Counted from the first letter of the stretch, positions 23,301-35,490 are shown. The stretch: DNA of 64,000 nucleotides from Delphinus delphis (GCF_949987515.2 NC_082689.1:68136267-68200266); one strand, 5' to 3'. Program-made: numbers and translations. Notes: a model not told the origin generated them from the sequence alone.

Positions 23301-23505
23301 TTTTTTTTTTTTTGCGTTACGCGGCCCTCTCATTGTTGTGGCCTCTCCCGTTGCGGAGCACAGGCTCTGGACGCGCAGGCTCAGCGGCCATGGCTCACGG
23401 GCCCAGCCGCTCTGTGGCATGAGGGATCCTCCCGGACCGGGGCACGAACCCGCGTCCCCCGCATCGGCAGGTGGACCCCCAACCACTGCACCACCAGGGA
23501 AGCCC
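23301..23505 (-). mobile_element. Young cetacean tRNA-derived SINE, reverse
   Basis: Poly(T) at 23301 (the A-tail in reverse), the GC-rich body 'gcaggctcagcggccatggc', and the tRNA-like head ending 'ccaccagggaagccc' at 23505. The TSD is short and uncertain ('ttaaa' at 23296-23300 and 23506-23510). The reading frames on both strands here are SINE-derived and not genes. Confidence 0.93.
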
Positions 23506-23789
23506 TTAAATGGTTTTTAATATCCTTATTAATAATACAGAAAACATTACAACTATGATATGTATTTGACAAATATCTATCTAGATCTTCACTGACTTGA
23601 ACTCATACTCTGCAATCAGTCAATAAATAGTTAAGTGAACATACTGTATATTCTTTTATCCATCGAGTCATAGAATGGAAAGGAGTTTAAAAAGTAGCCC
23701 CCAGCTTCTCAGAGAGCTGGGGCATCACGGTGGTTGTGGAGATGAGGTTTATAAACCTAGAATGATTAGGAAGCAATCTATCTCTGGAA
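23506..23789. other. Short unique interval
   Basis: No recognisable feature between the SINE and the next MIR. Confidence 0.5.
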
Positions 23790-23925
23790 TCTTTGGATTA
23801 GTAACCTAATCTCTTAATGCCTCAGTTTTCTCACCAATGATATAGGTGAGATATAGGATAATAATTTTACCTTACTGAGATACTATGAAGATTTAATGAG
23901 GTAATATGTAAAAACATTTCTTCTG
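23790..23925 (+). repeat. MIR SINE fragment, forward
   Basis: 'Aacctaatctcttaatgcct' with 'cagttttctcacc' and 'gatactatgaagatttaatg' matches the MIR core and 3' half. The tRNA-like head is missing. Confidence 0.7.
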
Positions 23926-24900
23926 AGTTAACCAGATGCATGGTTTCCCGTCTTTTACCACATAAGGTGGAATACTGTCTCATGTGTTATCCTCTTAGTA
24001 GTCTTGGTGCCTAATACAAATTATGTTTAGACCAGGCACTAAGTGTGTGTTTAGTGAATAACGCATGCTCCTGGAGGATGTAGTGTAGACCACAATTGCT
24101 TTAGAAATGAAAAAACAAAACAAAAAACAAAGAAATATAAATAAACCTGAAGCATCCAGAGAACGGTTGTGGTTGAATTTAGATTTAAGTTGGCACTTGA
24201 AGGAAATGCAGTATTTTGATAGGAGAAGATGAAAAGGAAAGAAATTCTTGGACAAAGGTATATCATAAACAAAGATACAGAAATGAGAGGGAAATCAGAG
24301 TACAGAGTATTAAAAAAAGTAATGCCTTACATCCATATACAACAAAACACTTACTGATAAAATAACAAATTTTAGAATTAGCCCTAATTTTTAAAATTGT
24401 ATGTGCCAAGAGAAATTTCTAAAGATTAGAACTTCAGGTTTCCTGCTGGCTTGTAACTACAGATAAGAAACTTAAAGCATTTTAGAATAGCATTCTTGTC
24501 TTTAAAAGAGAAATGAGTAAAGTTATCCAAACCAGCATCTTTATTTTTCTATTTGAAGCATTATTTGCTACTTATAATGACTATTGTTCAGAAGTAGAAA
24601 ACTGATTGGAAAACCTTTTGCATTTTCCTCCCTTTACATTAGAATGACTTTTTGCATAATTTTAGTTCTAAATTAAATATCTATGCCCACTGATCAAATT
24701 CAAAGTGGATCTAGTTAACCTTTTAGATTTGTGAAGTGAAATGGAGGACTACAGCCTTGATTTTACCATATAGATTCCATTTTCCTTATACTTGCAAATT
24801 TACAATTATATAGTTAAAATCTGATTTAGATAGTAATTGTCAACACAGTGATTTTGGGGCAGGCAAATAGGTGTCGGCATTTAAAATATGTTGAGCACAG
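23926..24900. other. Unique stretch, nothing recognised
   Basis: AT-rich. An A-rich patch lies at 24108-24135. No gene or named repeat is visible. Confidence 0.5.
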
Positions 24901-25080
24901 GGGACTTCCCTGGTCGTCCAGTGGTTAAGACTTTGCCTTCCAATGCAGGGGGTGAGGGTTTGATCCGTGGTTGGGGAGCTAAGATCCCACATGCCTCATG
25001 GCCAAAAAACCAAAACATAAAAAAAGAAGCAATATTGTAACAAATTCAATAAAGATGTTAAAAATGGTCCACCAAAAAAA
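24901..25080 (+). mobile_element. CHR-2-type SINE, older form, forward
   Basis: Starts 'gggacttccctggtcgtcca', has 'ggtttgatccgtggttgggg' as B-box region and 'aagatcccacatgcctcatg'. It then keeps the characteristic CHR-2 tail 'caataaagatgttaaaaatg' and 'gtccaccaaaaaaa'. It is more diverged than the GC-rich copies, so older. No clean TSD was found. Confidence 0.88.
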
Positions 25081-25870
25081 CTTTTAAAAAGTTTAATAAT
25101 AAAATATGTTGAGGACAGATGAATTGATTAATGGTCAAAGTAAAATCAGTAACGAGCTTGAAACAGAACCAAAGGGTGCTCTTCTTAGACTCTGATTCAG
25201 AAAGCTTTTGATTTCTAGCTTTAGGTTACTTTATGGTCACTTGCTTTCTGAAACTGCTCTGAGTCTGACACAAACATTTTGCATGTCAAAAGTTGAGTGA
25301 CACTTTCTCTATATACATTTTAGTGTCAAGGCTAAACCCATCAATGAACAGAAAGTCTTTCTCAAATAACAGTGTATTTGTTTACTGGTGTCTGCTGTCT
25401 GCTTTGAGAGTGTTAGATCATCAGAAAGATATTAAAACCTAACCTTAGTCATGGGAATAAAATAAAACACAGCCATGATTTATTATTTTATAAGACTCAA
25501 CCAATATGATGTTGATACTGGCAGTTGAATAAATTATTACATAGAGAACTAAAGTGTCAAACTTGGCATGATCTATTAACATGATTATTGAGGGACATTC
25601 ATAGTTTTATCTGCATATAAAATTTTATACAAGGTGTGAAATCATTCTTATATTTCTAATGTTTCTTGCATAAATTTCCTTTTAATTCTTAATAGAATCC
25701 ATTATGAGATATTCAGGAATGCCTTTTTGACAAATATAAAAACTCAGGTGTAGAAAGATAATATCATTTTGCTCCATCATTATAATACCATATTCTTTCT
25801 GCATGTCATAGTTTTCCAAGCATCTTTACTACATTATCTCATAGAGGAAAAGAAAAATCACTGGATAAGA
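25081..25870. other. Unique stretch, nothing recognised
   Basis: No gene or named repeat is visible. Confidence 0.5.
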
Positions 25871-26000
25871 AATTGAGAACAATGATCTAATCTCAGTTCT
25901 GCTATTAAATTGACCTGGATTAAGTCTCTTAAATTTTCCCGGCCTTTATTTTCTCATTAATGAAATGGAGGAGTTCGACTAGGTTGTATCTCACGTTTTT
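25871..26000 (+). repeat. MIR-family SINE fragment, forward
   Basis: 'Gacctggattaagtctctta', 'attttctcattaatgaaatg' and 'gaggagttcgactaggttgt' resemble the MIR core with a MIR3-like 3' part. It is diverged. Confidence 0.5.
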
Positions 26001-26774
26001 CTTATTGCAAAATAGTTGACTTTTAAAAATCACCCCTAAGGTAACCCTTTGCAAGAAGGCAAGGCAGATATTTTCTCCTACTTTGAAAACAAGAAACCTG
26101 AGGTTTAGAGTTTGTCAAATAGTTAGAAAATTTTGGAGCCCAGCTTCAATACTAGAAATCTGAATGTTTTACTATTATAGGGGGTCTTTCATAAGATTTG
26201 TATACTTAAATCTGATTTGGCTAATCTGCTAAGTTATTCCCCTGAATACTTTAATATTTAGACCTTAGATGTCATCAGTAGTTTTCAACAAAATAATTGA
26301 AAAGCTATATGTGTACTTACATAATCTATTAGTTGCCTCTATAATTAACAAGGAGTGTTCATACACGGAGAAGATTTTGGACTTTGTCTGGAAAACCAGT
26401 CATGTTGAGGCAGTGATAACTAAAGCATATTGATGAGTCAGTGGGAGCTAAACTTGAAAACTTACTCTTTGTCCCTGAAGAAGTATTAATCTCTTTTACT
26501 TTACCCCACCAAGCAAAATGAGAGGAAACAAATATATTAGTGTTGATAATTGATAATTAGTTGGACTAAATACATCTAGGAATGATGACATTTTTTCGCT
26601 TCCCAATGTACATATGCCTAACACCTAATACTTATGAAGGTAGAGGGAGATCTTGATTTTTGTTTATCTTTCCTGAGGTTTGTTATTTTGATCCTATCCT
26701 TAATCTTTTAAAATGTTCTACTTTTAACCATCTAACTTCTCACAATTCCTTTTATCAGTAATCAGCATTATAAT

Positions 26775-26890
26775 GTGAGCATTATGAGGGCAGAGCTTTT
26801 TGTCTCTTTTGTTCACTGATGTATCCCCAGTGCCTAAACAGTGTCTGGCACATAGTAGGTGCTCAATAAGTATTTGTTAAATAAATACAT
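26775..26890 (+). repeat. L2 LINE 3' end, forward, well preserved
   Basis: 'Tgagggcagagctttttgtc', 'gttcactgatgtatccccag' and 'gcacatagtaggtgctcaat' followed by 'aagtatttgttaaataaata' is the textbook L2 3' terminus. It is only the last ~115 bp of the element. Confidence 0.85.
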
Positions 26891-29521
26891 AAAAAATTAT
26901 CTGCAAATCAACTCTTATTACAAAAAGAAAAAATCCCTAGTGTCTTCTACAACCTCGAGGACTGCATAAACATTTGTGAGTATAAGTAACTTAAATCTGA
27001 GAGACTTCTTTGTTTTTACTGAGTTTTTTCCTCCCTAAAAAATGGATGCGCAATATTTGAAGCTGGGCTTTTTTTGTTATTTCAACATATCACTTGGAAA
27101 TTAAATTATTTAAAATAAAAAAGAAACAGCATTTAATTTAGGTAACCATACTTTTGTTCCCTAGAAAGTTTGTGTCTCTTCCTTCATTATTTATATGGCT
27201 TTCCCACTGTTACATTGTTTACAGAGAAGTCAAATTTAGAAATGACATTTTTTTTCCTATCTTTTCTAACTTCTCAGTTTTACTAATTATTCTTGTCTCT
27301 CTCTTCCATCACCCCAGCTCCCACTTGTACTTCCTTTTTTCTGATTGTGTGCTTTCTCCTCCATACAATCAAAATGAATTTGACATGAATGATGAAAAAT
27401 ATAACTAAGGGGGTGAGGGAGAGTCAGGTACCTGGGGACCTGAACCCAGGTCACAATCTTTACACTGAAGTCTGTGTTTCTGGATTTACACAGGTGAAAT
27501 GTTGACCTAGAAATACAGTGTATGGAACAAACTACTACAGCTTTAAGCTGTGGAGGTTTATCAAAAAAGAGTAGAAACAAAGGCAAGCAGATGGCTAAAG
27601 ATGAAGGTCACATCAGATTGAGAAGTTTGTCAAAATGTGATGACATAGGTAATCTGTAAACTGTTATTGCGCCTAGCTGGAGGTGCTGAAAAACATTTTG
27701 AAATTACAAAAAAACAGTGGAGTCGCAGGCATAGAGGCAGGAATGATAGCCTGGAGTGGTTCTGGTCTATGGATGAATGCCAGATGTGGAAAGCGACATA
27801 TCTGGAATTAATGATATTAAACATGCTTTTCTTTTATGCTCAATAATAACTCTATTATGATTGATACAAACCGCAGACACTTTATTTAGTACAAATGGAA
27901 TCGTCTGTCATTGACTATATTAAATCATCAATTTCTGCATGATGAGGATCTTTAGGGTAACTAATCATCTGTCTCGTTCTGAAGTCTTTAAGGCTGATCA
28001 GATAACGTTTTGAATACTGCCTGAACAACCATGACAATCTAACCCTTCCATGTAAGGATTGAGAGGGGCCCATTATGCCGTCAAAGCCTGTGGAAATATC
28101 ACAGCTCTTTCTCTACATAATACCCTGCTGTAAATAAATCACTCTCCACCGCAAACTTTATTGATCACAAGCACTTCCATGCTTGTGTCTAGTGAAGTCT
28201 CTACAGAATAAAATGCTGCTTTATATTTTGTCTTGTCAAAATATTAAACGGCTCTGTCAAGCAGAGTCAGGCTAGCAGTGATGGTGTAATTCTGCTGTAG
28301 CCCTTCTCATTCCCTCCTATCTCAGCTGCCAAGCTTACAAAGCAGGATTTTTTTTTTAATAAACTTTCCAATTATAGTCTCATAAGATTATGAAGCCTTA
28401 AGATAAAGTGTCCTAATTTAGGGTGGTGGAGTACTGAACTGCTAGGAAAGCGGCTGTTAGATAAAACAACATTTGTCACAAGGAAAAAGATAACCTGGCT
28501 TGTTTATATACATAACTTTAATAGACAGTCGAGGTTAGGCTAAAAAAATCTCTTTTAATTTCACTTTGCAAAATGATGGGGTGGCATCTAAATTAATTTG
28601 CACTAAAGTGCTTATTATTCATACTTATAAAATGATGCATTATGATCTAAACCAGCTTGGGGGGGTAGAGATTGAGTTAACACCGAAGTCCATCATTAAT
28701 ACAACATGTTTTCCAAACGGCATGGATAGGTTATCCAGCCACTAAGTGGTACCACATACTGCAATATGTTTGTGGCAACACCCAGGAACAACAAGCAGAT
28801 TAAAAGTGTAATTTACTGCCTGCTAATGTTGAATTTCCTGGGCAGCATATGGTTTTAATGCAATCTAAAAGTAGTTTCATCCTTTGTCCCTTTTAAAGGG
28901 GTAAGATTTTGCTCTCAATAGGCAAAAAGAAAACTGAAGTCACTTAGAGAAGAGTATAAGATTTAGTGTTCTGGGCCGTTAGTGCTGCTTGGAGGACACT
29001 GAGTGTGATCTTTATTCCCTTTTGGAAGATCATTAACTCTTTTAGACGTTTAGCAAATAACCTCTTCAAGGCTTGGAAGAGTTTATATAGTACCTTAGGA
29101 GAGCATTTTGCACCTGTCTTGCCTATTTCCAAGCCGGATATTTATTGAAGCTTCTGTGTGGTCATTTTTAAAAGGAAGTTAAGCTGTAAAATGAATTGAT
29201 AATCCTAGTCAGTAAATTTATTTTGGAGTCTTAAGAATTGGATGCCACCAAAACTGAAAGCTCAAGTCTAACTGTGGACCTCTGTGTACACCTCCGTTCC
29301 TGCCTAGAAGAGATTCTAATGAAGAGAGAACAGATTTTAGCTTAGGACGGGATTAAACCTACTGGCATATTTCAAAGAAGCAAGTAAACAGCTTTTTACT
29401 TTTTTGATGGTAATAAATTTGAATCGTCAACAACCTTAGCTTAAGTCAAGTTCTAATTCATCTCCATGGTCCCCTCACCAGTATTTTTTCAAGTAGCAAC
29501 AAACCTCAAAGATAGTGGTAT
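26891..29521. other. 2.6 kb repeat-free block, candidate conserved non-coding DNA
   Basis: This is one of the longest stretches in which I see no transposon. From about 27860 to 29160 the sequence is of balanced complexity, with many homeodomain-like TAATTA/ATTAAT cores (for example 'ctaaattaatttgcactaaa' at 28588-28607). These are features often seen in developmental enhancers. No exon or open frame is convincing, and conservation cannot be judged from one sequence. Chance absence of repeats is the alternative. Confidence 0.4.
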
Positions 29522-29533
29522 CCATCAGTACTG

Positions 29534-29747
29534 GTTTTTTTTTTTTTGTTTTTTTGCGGTACGCGGGCCTCTCACCGTTGTGGCCTCTCCCGTTGCAGAG
29601 CACAGGCTCCGGACGCGCAGGCTCAGCGGCCATGGCTCACGGGCCCAGCCGCTCCGCGGCATGTGGGATCCTCCCGGACCGGGGCACGAACCCGTGTCCC
29701 CTGCATCGGCAGGCGGACTCTCAACCACTGCGCCACCAGGGAAGCCC
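29534..29747 (-). mobile_element. Young cetacean tRNA-derived SINE, reverse, perfect 12-bp TSD
   Basis: Poly(T) at 29535, GC-rich body, and tRNA-like head ending 'gccaccagggaagccc'. TSDs 'ccatcagtactg' at 29522-29533 and 29748-29759 match perfectly. The B-box in reverse ('gggcacgaacccgtgt') is intact. Four overlapping open frames of 67-105 codons on both strands come entirely from the SINE. Confidence 0.97.
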
Positions 29748-29914
29748 CCATCAGTACTGTTTAAACAATTGGAAGGCCATTAGATCCTACTGAATTTTGT
29801 AGTCTCCTTCTAAGTAACTATTGCCACATATATCTTGGGAGTAAAATGAATGTGCAAGTGTATTTGCAAATGTATTGTTGAAAGTATTTTGTTTAAAGTT
29901 GGAGCCACTTTTCC

Positions 29915-30060
29915 CATATTCAGCAAACATTTACTAAATCTCTCCACATACTAGATACTCCTTGCCTCACTAGAAACAGCTTCTGACCATGAGAGGCACA
30001 GGGTTTATTGAGGGAGATATGCTTGTAAACAAGCAACAACTATACAGTATGCTGGGACTT
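29915..30060 (-). repeat. L2 LINE 3' end, reverse
   Basis: 'Cagcaaacatttactaaatc' at about 29921, then 'gggtttattgagggagatat' and 'gcttgtaaacaagcaacaac', match the reverse L2 3' UTR. It is diverged. Confidence 0.55.
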
Positions 30061-30119
30061 TTACTGAAACATTATTTTTTGTTGATTTGCTAAGCTGATA
30101 TGCTTGGGGCTGTACAAGG

Positions 30120-30345
30120 GCCACCATTATGAAGAAAGAACACAGGAGAGAATGAAGCCAAATGCAGAAGAAAGAAGAGCTGAGAAATGAAGAAAGAGTG
30201 GAAAGATCAAATGAGCTGGGTGGTATTTGAACCCCTAAATCCATTCTTCAAACATCTATCCCTGAATGTTTTAGTTAGGAGAGCCAACAACAATCAGCTA
30301 CTCATGCTGAAGCTAGTTTGAGTTGGGTTTCTCTACTAATTAATA
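30120..30345. repeat. Ancient interspersed repeat, unnamed
   Basis: 'Cacaggagagaatgaagcca', 'gagctgagaaatgaagaaag' and the terminal 'gaagctagtttgagttgggt' recur as the 3' part of an old mammalian element whose name I cannot fix. Confidence 0.45.
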
Positions 30346-31512
30346 ATGTGGTTAAAAAAATGAATACATACCTGCTTTAAGGGTCAATTGAGAGAAAGTA
30401 AAGCACCACCTTTAAAAGATCACAGAAGACCCTTTGATGGGTGGCAGAGACTGGGAGAAGGATGCTTTTGGAGGAAGTTATCATTTATGATCTTCAAAAT
30501 AGGACTTTAATTTTATGCTAACTTTAGTATTGAGTCAAAGACTTTTCTGTAATAAGGAGCTAGCTTATAAACGTTCACTGTAATTTCTATTAGAAGGTTT
30601 AAAAAATCTATTATCTAAATATTTGCCTGCCTTCTATTTAGTGAACAGTTTTTCCTAGTTTCTGAGTTTCCCCTGGTTTGCACAGCAGACACTTAGCGAA
30701 GTTGAGTAAATCCTCTTCAGGATATGAAGGTATCTTTTAATATCCTGGGAGGTAGCTCTTTTCATCCATCAGAAAACCAGTTATCATACCATACCTGAAA
30801 GTGTTAATGCAGTTTCCTCAAGTACCTAGCATACTCCTGGGGAATAGCTTACACTGTGGGAGAATCTAGGTCAATATGTATGACTGAAAATAGCTTAACC
30901 GTGGATCCAATATGAATTGAAAAAATAATGAGATGAGGTCCTAGCCAGGAGATACCCTGACTAGACTGATTTTGGGTCTAAAAATCAAGCATCACAGGTC
31001 TTGGGATAGGAGGATTGTTTGGCACACTTTTCCTTTCTGGCCTTGCTGAACTATTTCAAAAGAGCACTGGCTGCTTATATTCAATTTTGGCCAAAGAGGT
31101 TGCCAAAAAGACAAAAATCCTGCTCCAAATAGAGACAGATTGCAGTTTGGAGTGGGGAAATAAAAACTTCTGGTTAACTGACACTACATCTCTATGCAAT
31201 TTCAAAGTTTTGTTCAGGATTCCATTACTAGCCCCTGAAGATACTGCATTTCCTCAGGTTAATAATTTCACTGTAAAGAGAAAAAGTCAAACCTCTCACT
31301 GTTCTGAAATTTGGTAAACAGAGAGATTACGTAGGAGAGTGAACAAAGCATTCTTTTTTATTTTGGGAAAAAATGGCTTCAGAATGTTTTATTCATCAAC
31401 GTTTAAAATATAAAATGCTTAAATGATTGCTATCACATCCCTGGTCTTTATTATAAGGAAATAGTTTACTGATAAGCTAAATATTCATAATATAATTTAT
31501 TTTAAATTAGAA
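30346..31512. other. Unique stretch, nothing recognised
   Basis: The 100-codon forward frame at 31015-31317 shows no domain and no conserved start context, so it is probably chance. Confidence 0.5.
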
Positions 31513-31521
31513 AATAATAGT

Positions 31522-31656
31522 ATATATATACATATATGTATGTATATATGTGTATATATATTTTTGGCTGTGCTGTGTGGCATGCGGGATCTTAGTTCCC
31601 GTGCCCTCTGCAGTGGAAGCATGGAGCCCTAATCACTGGACCACCAGGGAATTCCC
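31522..31656 (-). mobile_element. CHR-type SINE, older, reverse, 9-bp TSD
   Basis: Reverse head 'ctaatcactggaccaccagg' and 'gaattccc'. The body is short ('cggctgtgctgtgtgg'-like region at 31565-31580), and the tail has expanded into TA/TG repeats (31521-31561). TSDs 'aataatagt' are at 31513-31521 and 31657-31665. Confidence 0.85.
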
Positions 31657-31839
31657 AATAATAGTTTATATTAACAGAGTGTTTAAAATAATATTTTTTT
31701 CCCACTGATACAAGGTATGATTAAATAGTTGGCAATAATGTCAATAATAAGTACTGCTCTATCATTATGCTATCTAGGTAGTGTCTCCAAAAAGGGAAAG
31801 TGTCTTCTTTTTGTCAGATCCTTAAACTACTCAATTCCT
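31657..31839. other. Short unique interval
   Basis: No recognisable feature. Confidence 0.5.
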
Positions 31840-33120
31840 TTTCAATTAAAGTCAGCAAATAACCGTTGAGTATCTGCTACTGGCTGGTAAACTTGCCAGA
31901 TACCACTCAATATTGTGTGATACACTGAGGTGCTTAAGGCATGGTTGCTGCTGTAATGGAGCTTTCAGGCTTATTGCATCATTGGGGATAGTTGGTAAGG
32001 AGGCAGAAAAGAATGAAATAAATAATGTAAAGCAAACCAAAATTAGTGCTAAATAGAGGCACAAGTGCTAGGGGAGACACAATAAAAAGTAATTAATTCT
32101 GCCTAAGAGACTCAGGGATATCATTGAAAATAGTCTTCACTTTGAATATATAAGTGTTTAAGATGTGGAGTAGGCATTGCAGGTTGAAAGTATAACATAA
32201 TCAAAGGCATGGAAACATAAAAGTACATGTTGTAATTGGGGACACTGAATTTATCTGGTATTTTTGGAGTTTAGGAGTTGAGGAAGTTTGAACTGGGTAG
32301 TGATAAAGATAGGCTGAATTCAGATTGTTGAGTATCTTAAATAGGAGTCTGAGTATTGTTCTGTTGGCAGTGGTGGGGCATGGACGGGAGTGACATGATT
32401 TAGTCTGAATTTTTAGAATATTAGTCTCAACAATACAATAGTACTAGCTAATATTTATTTGAGTGCTTAGTAAGTGCCAAGCATTGCTGGGCATGTGTAA
32501 TGTATATTAATTCATTAACCCTCACCATAGTACCACATGTAGTTATCATTATTATCCTCCTTTTATAATAAGACACAAGAAGGTTAAGCAATTTGGTAAC
32601 AGTCAAAGTTAGGAAAAAACAGAGCCAGAGTTTTGTCAAGGTGTAATGGCTTCAGAATCCATGCTCCTAACCATTACGCTGTCTCAATCGTTCCAATGTA
32701 GAGAATGCAGTGACTAAGTCCAGTATTGGAGGCAGAAAGGCCATTCAGTCGGTCTAGGAGAATGATGATGAAGGCCTGAATGGGAAGTTAGCAGTAGAAA
32801 TAAAAATGGAAGGGTAAATTTGAGAAATACCACAGAGGAAGACGTGACCAATTTGGACAATTAATTGGCTATCAAGAGGGAAAGAAAGGGAGGAAATAAG
32901 TTACTTCGAGATTCCAAAATGGAGGAAGGTGACAAATACCAATAACAAAGATAGGGAATGCAAGGTGCAGGTTGGGAGGGGACAAATGGTATGTTTTGTT
33001 GCTAATTGCTAAGTTAAAGGTGTTTTATTTCTGTGGATATGTCAAGTAGGCATTTGGAAATGGAAGTCTGCTTTTCAGGAGTGGGGTCAAGGCTAGACAA
33101 GGGTTATAGACATTTGGATA
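31840..33120 (-). repeat. L2 LINE, reverse, 3' UTR into ORF2 (first copy)
   Basis: Reverse L2: 'ggtgcttaaggcatggttgc' and 'aatggagctttcaggcttat' (3' UTR), then 'ggacgggagtgacatgattt' at about 32382 (ORF2 end). After the inserted MIR, 'ggagaatgatgatgaaggcc' at about 32757 and 'tatgtcaagtaggcatttgg' at about 33038 are the reverse-transcriptase region. Frames are destroyed. The plus strand is purine-rich, as expected for reverse L2. Confidence 0.7.
32424..32690 (-). repeat. MIR SINE, reverse, inside the L2
   Basis: 'Tagctaatatttatttgagt', 'agtgccaagcattgctgggc', 'acagagccagagttttgtca' and 'tcctaaccattacgctgtct' give a nearly full-length reverse MIR. L2 sequence resumes on its far side, so the MIR entered the L2. 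Confidence 0.8.
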
Positions 33121-35270
33121 GTCATTCAATTAAAACATATTGAGTACCCACCATCTGCCTAATTCTGTATTACAGATACGGTGGTAAACAAGTAGACATG
33201 GTCTCTGCCTCCGTGGAGTTTACCATGGCAGATAGATATTGTCATACAAATTGACGTATTATTTAAAGGGTTCCTAGTTCTATGAAGAAAAAGTGATAGA
33301 ATTAGGCATTATAATTGGGATCTGACTTTAATTATGGGAAATTGAAAGCTTTTTCTGAAGATGTTTAACTTAAGTAGAAACCTGAAAAAAAAGAAAGAGT
33401 TACCTGGGCTAAGGATGCTGGATATATAGTTCAGGCAAAAGGAACAGCATGTATGGAAATGCTGAAGTTAGAGAAAGCTGCAAGTATTCGTGGAACTCAA
33501 AGAACCTGAGAGTGGCTGAAGCTTAGAGAATAAAGGGAGATAAACCCTGAGATGCAGTTGTAAAGGGAGTCAGAGACCCGATCATACAAGGCTTTTTAGA
33601 CCATGCTAAGAATTTTAGAATTTATTTTAAGAGAGTGGCAAATTATAGATGAATTTTAAGATTTGCATCTTTTTGTGTGGCTTCTAGGAGGTGGGGTGGA
33701 TGATGGAGATCAAAAAAGGAGATAGTTTAATTAGGGGGTTATATCAGAAATACTAGTGAGAGGGAGTTCCCTGGTGGTCCAGTGGTTAGGACTCTGTGCT
33801 TTCACTGCCGAGGAACTGAGATCCCACAAGCTACACAGCATGGCCAAAATAATAATAATACCAGTGAGAGATGACAGTGATTGGATTGGCATGGTAGTAG
33901 TGTAAAGGAAAAGTGGAGGTAGAGTTGGAAGATTTGGTGATGAATCATAGATGGAAAATAAGAGAGAAGGAGGTATGAAAGAGAATTTCTTTTAAGAATA
34001 ATTGAGTAGACTGTTTCTAATTTCAACTAAGTAGATGGAGATGCCATTGTATCAGGCTGGGAACATTTAAAACTAGTTAGAGCCCAGTTTTTGAAAATAT
34101 AAGTTTAAGGCACCTATAACAATTCTAATTGGAGATAATAAGTAGGTAGCTTATCAAGTTTTTTGAGCTCAGAATACAGGGTGTAGGCAGTTACGGAGAT
34201 ATGGAAATATATAGCATGCAGAAGGTATTTAAAGTGTGAGAAGACAGATCTGAGCCAAGACTTGAGGCACATCAGCACTTAGAGATAGGGTAGAGGGTAA
34301 GGTGATACTAGTCAAAGTGGAGTTAAAGTTATGTAGAAGTGTCTGAGGTAAACCAAGAGAGTCTGGTGTCATGGAAAACAAGCTACGTAGACTAGTATTT
34401 TACATGTTTCTAATAAGTCAGGAAAGGTAAGTGCAGAACAGTGTCCATTAGATATCATCACGGATATCATAGGTGACCTTAATGAAAATAGTTTTGGTGT
34501 GATGGAGCCGAAAGTCAGACTGGATTGAGCTGAAGAGTGAATGGGAGATGAGGAAGTGGAGGAAACATGCAAATAGGCAACACCCTCCAGAAGCTTGATT
34601 GTAAAAGAGAAAAAAATTAAAGCGGGAGCTGGAAGGAGATGTGGGGAAAAGGGAAGTTTATTATGGTTGCATTTTGTTTTAAATGGAAGAACTGTTAAAA
34701 CATATTTGAACACCTAGGGGAAGAATTGAGTAGAAAGGGAGAGGTTAAGTAGAACAAGAGATGAAAACAGATGTAACAAAGTCCCGGAGAAGGCTGAAGC
34801 TGATGAGATCTGGAGTAAAGGTGAAGGAATTGGTCTTTGTTTTTTTGTAGGAAAAAACTACACCTCTGTTGTACAGAAGTGACACAAGGAGGACAGGGCA
34901 GATGCAGGTGGGCTTAGAGATTTTATGGGGGGAAGGTGGAGGTATTCCTGCCTAAATCTTCTTTTTTCCTCTGAGATTTATGAAGCAAGGTCATACATGA
35001 TGACATAGAAATGCAACCTTTGAGAGTTCATGAGGTGGTCTAAGTCTAGAATGTATTGTGAAAAAAAATGTTCTGAGATCTGAAGTTTCGAGAATCTCCA
35101 CATTTAAGGATCCAGGGGAGAAAGAGAAGTGTGTGCAGAAGAATCAGAATGGATGGACACAGAAACAGAAGGAGAGAAAAAAGCCTGGGTTGTAATAGAA
35201 AAGAGAAAAGTTTCCAGAAGTCTCCAAAAGAGGAGGCAGTGTTAGATGGCCTGACAAAAACTATTGGGAA
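33121..35270 (-). repeat. L2 LINE, reverse, about 2 kb (second copy)
   Basis: A second L2 3' end starts at about 33123 ('cattcaattaaaacatattg', 'gtctctgcctccgtggagtt'). The body runs through 'ggcttttta' and 'gaccatgctaagaatttta' near 33590, is cut by the SINE at 33763, and continues: 'gagagatgacagtgattgga' at 33865, 'ctggtgtcatgg' near 34362, 'ataggtgaccttaatgaaaa' near 34469, and 'gaagcaaggtcatacatgat' at 34982. It thus reaches well into the reverse-transcriptase region. Most L2 copies are a few hundred bases, so this is long. No intact frame remains. Confidence 0.7.
33763..33858 (+). mobile_element. Short CHR-2-type SINE, forward, 12-bp TSD
   Basis: Head 'gggagttccctggtggtcca' and 'gtggttaggactctg', then a shortened body ending 'cacagcatggccaaaa' and an (AAT)n tail. 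TSDs 'tactagtgagag' (33751-33762) and 'taccagtgagag' (33859-33870) differ at one base. It sits inside the L2. Confidence 0.88.
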
Positions 35271-35490
35271 GATAGTATTTTTTAAAAGTTTGTGCCATAC
35301 AGTCAGAACTGTACTAAGTGCTTCACATGAATTAGTTCACGGCAAAGGCTATGAAGAATGTAATATTACTTGTAGACATATCAAGTGACTTGTCTAAGCT
35401 CAAACAGCAAAGAGTTATATAGTAGAGTTTTTAATGTGGGAATGATAGAACCTGAAGCCCATGAACTTACCACTATGGATACTGTCTCAA
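35271..35490 (-). repeat. MIR SINE, reverse
   Basis: 'Actgtactaagtgcttcaca', 'gtagacatatcaagtgactt' and 'cccatgaacttaccactatg' match a reverse MIR. A further short piece at 35500-35560 ('tattgagcccttgctattaa') may be another MIR or L2 end. Confidence 0.65.

Noticed and set aside
29466..29793. Open frames of 67-105 codons on both strands, repeated at 23214-23520, 51969-52206, 59302-59598 and 60491-60788
   Set aside because: All translate the same GC-rich SINE, in various frames. The repeated 'HGPSRSAACG' and 'VAEHRLRTRRLSG' type products are SINE sequence, not a gene family.
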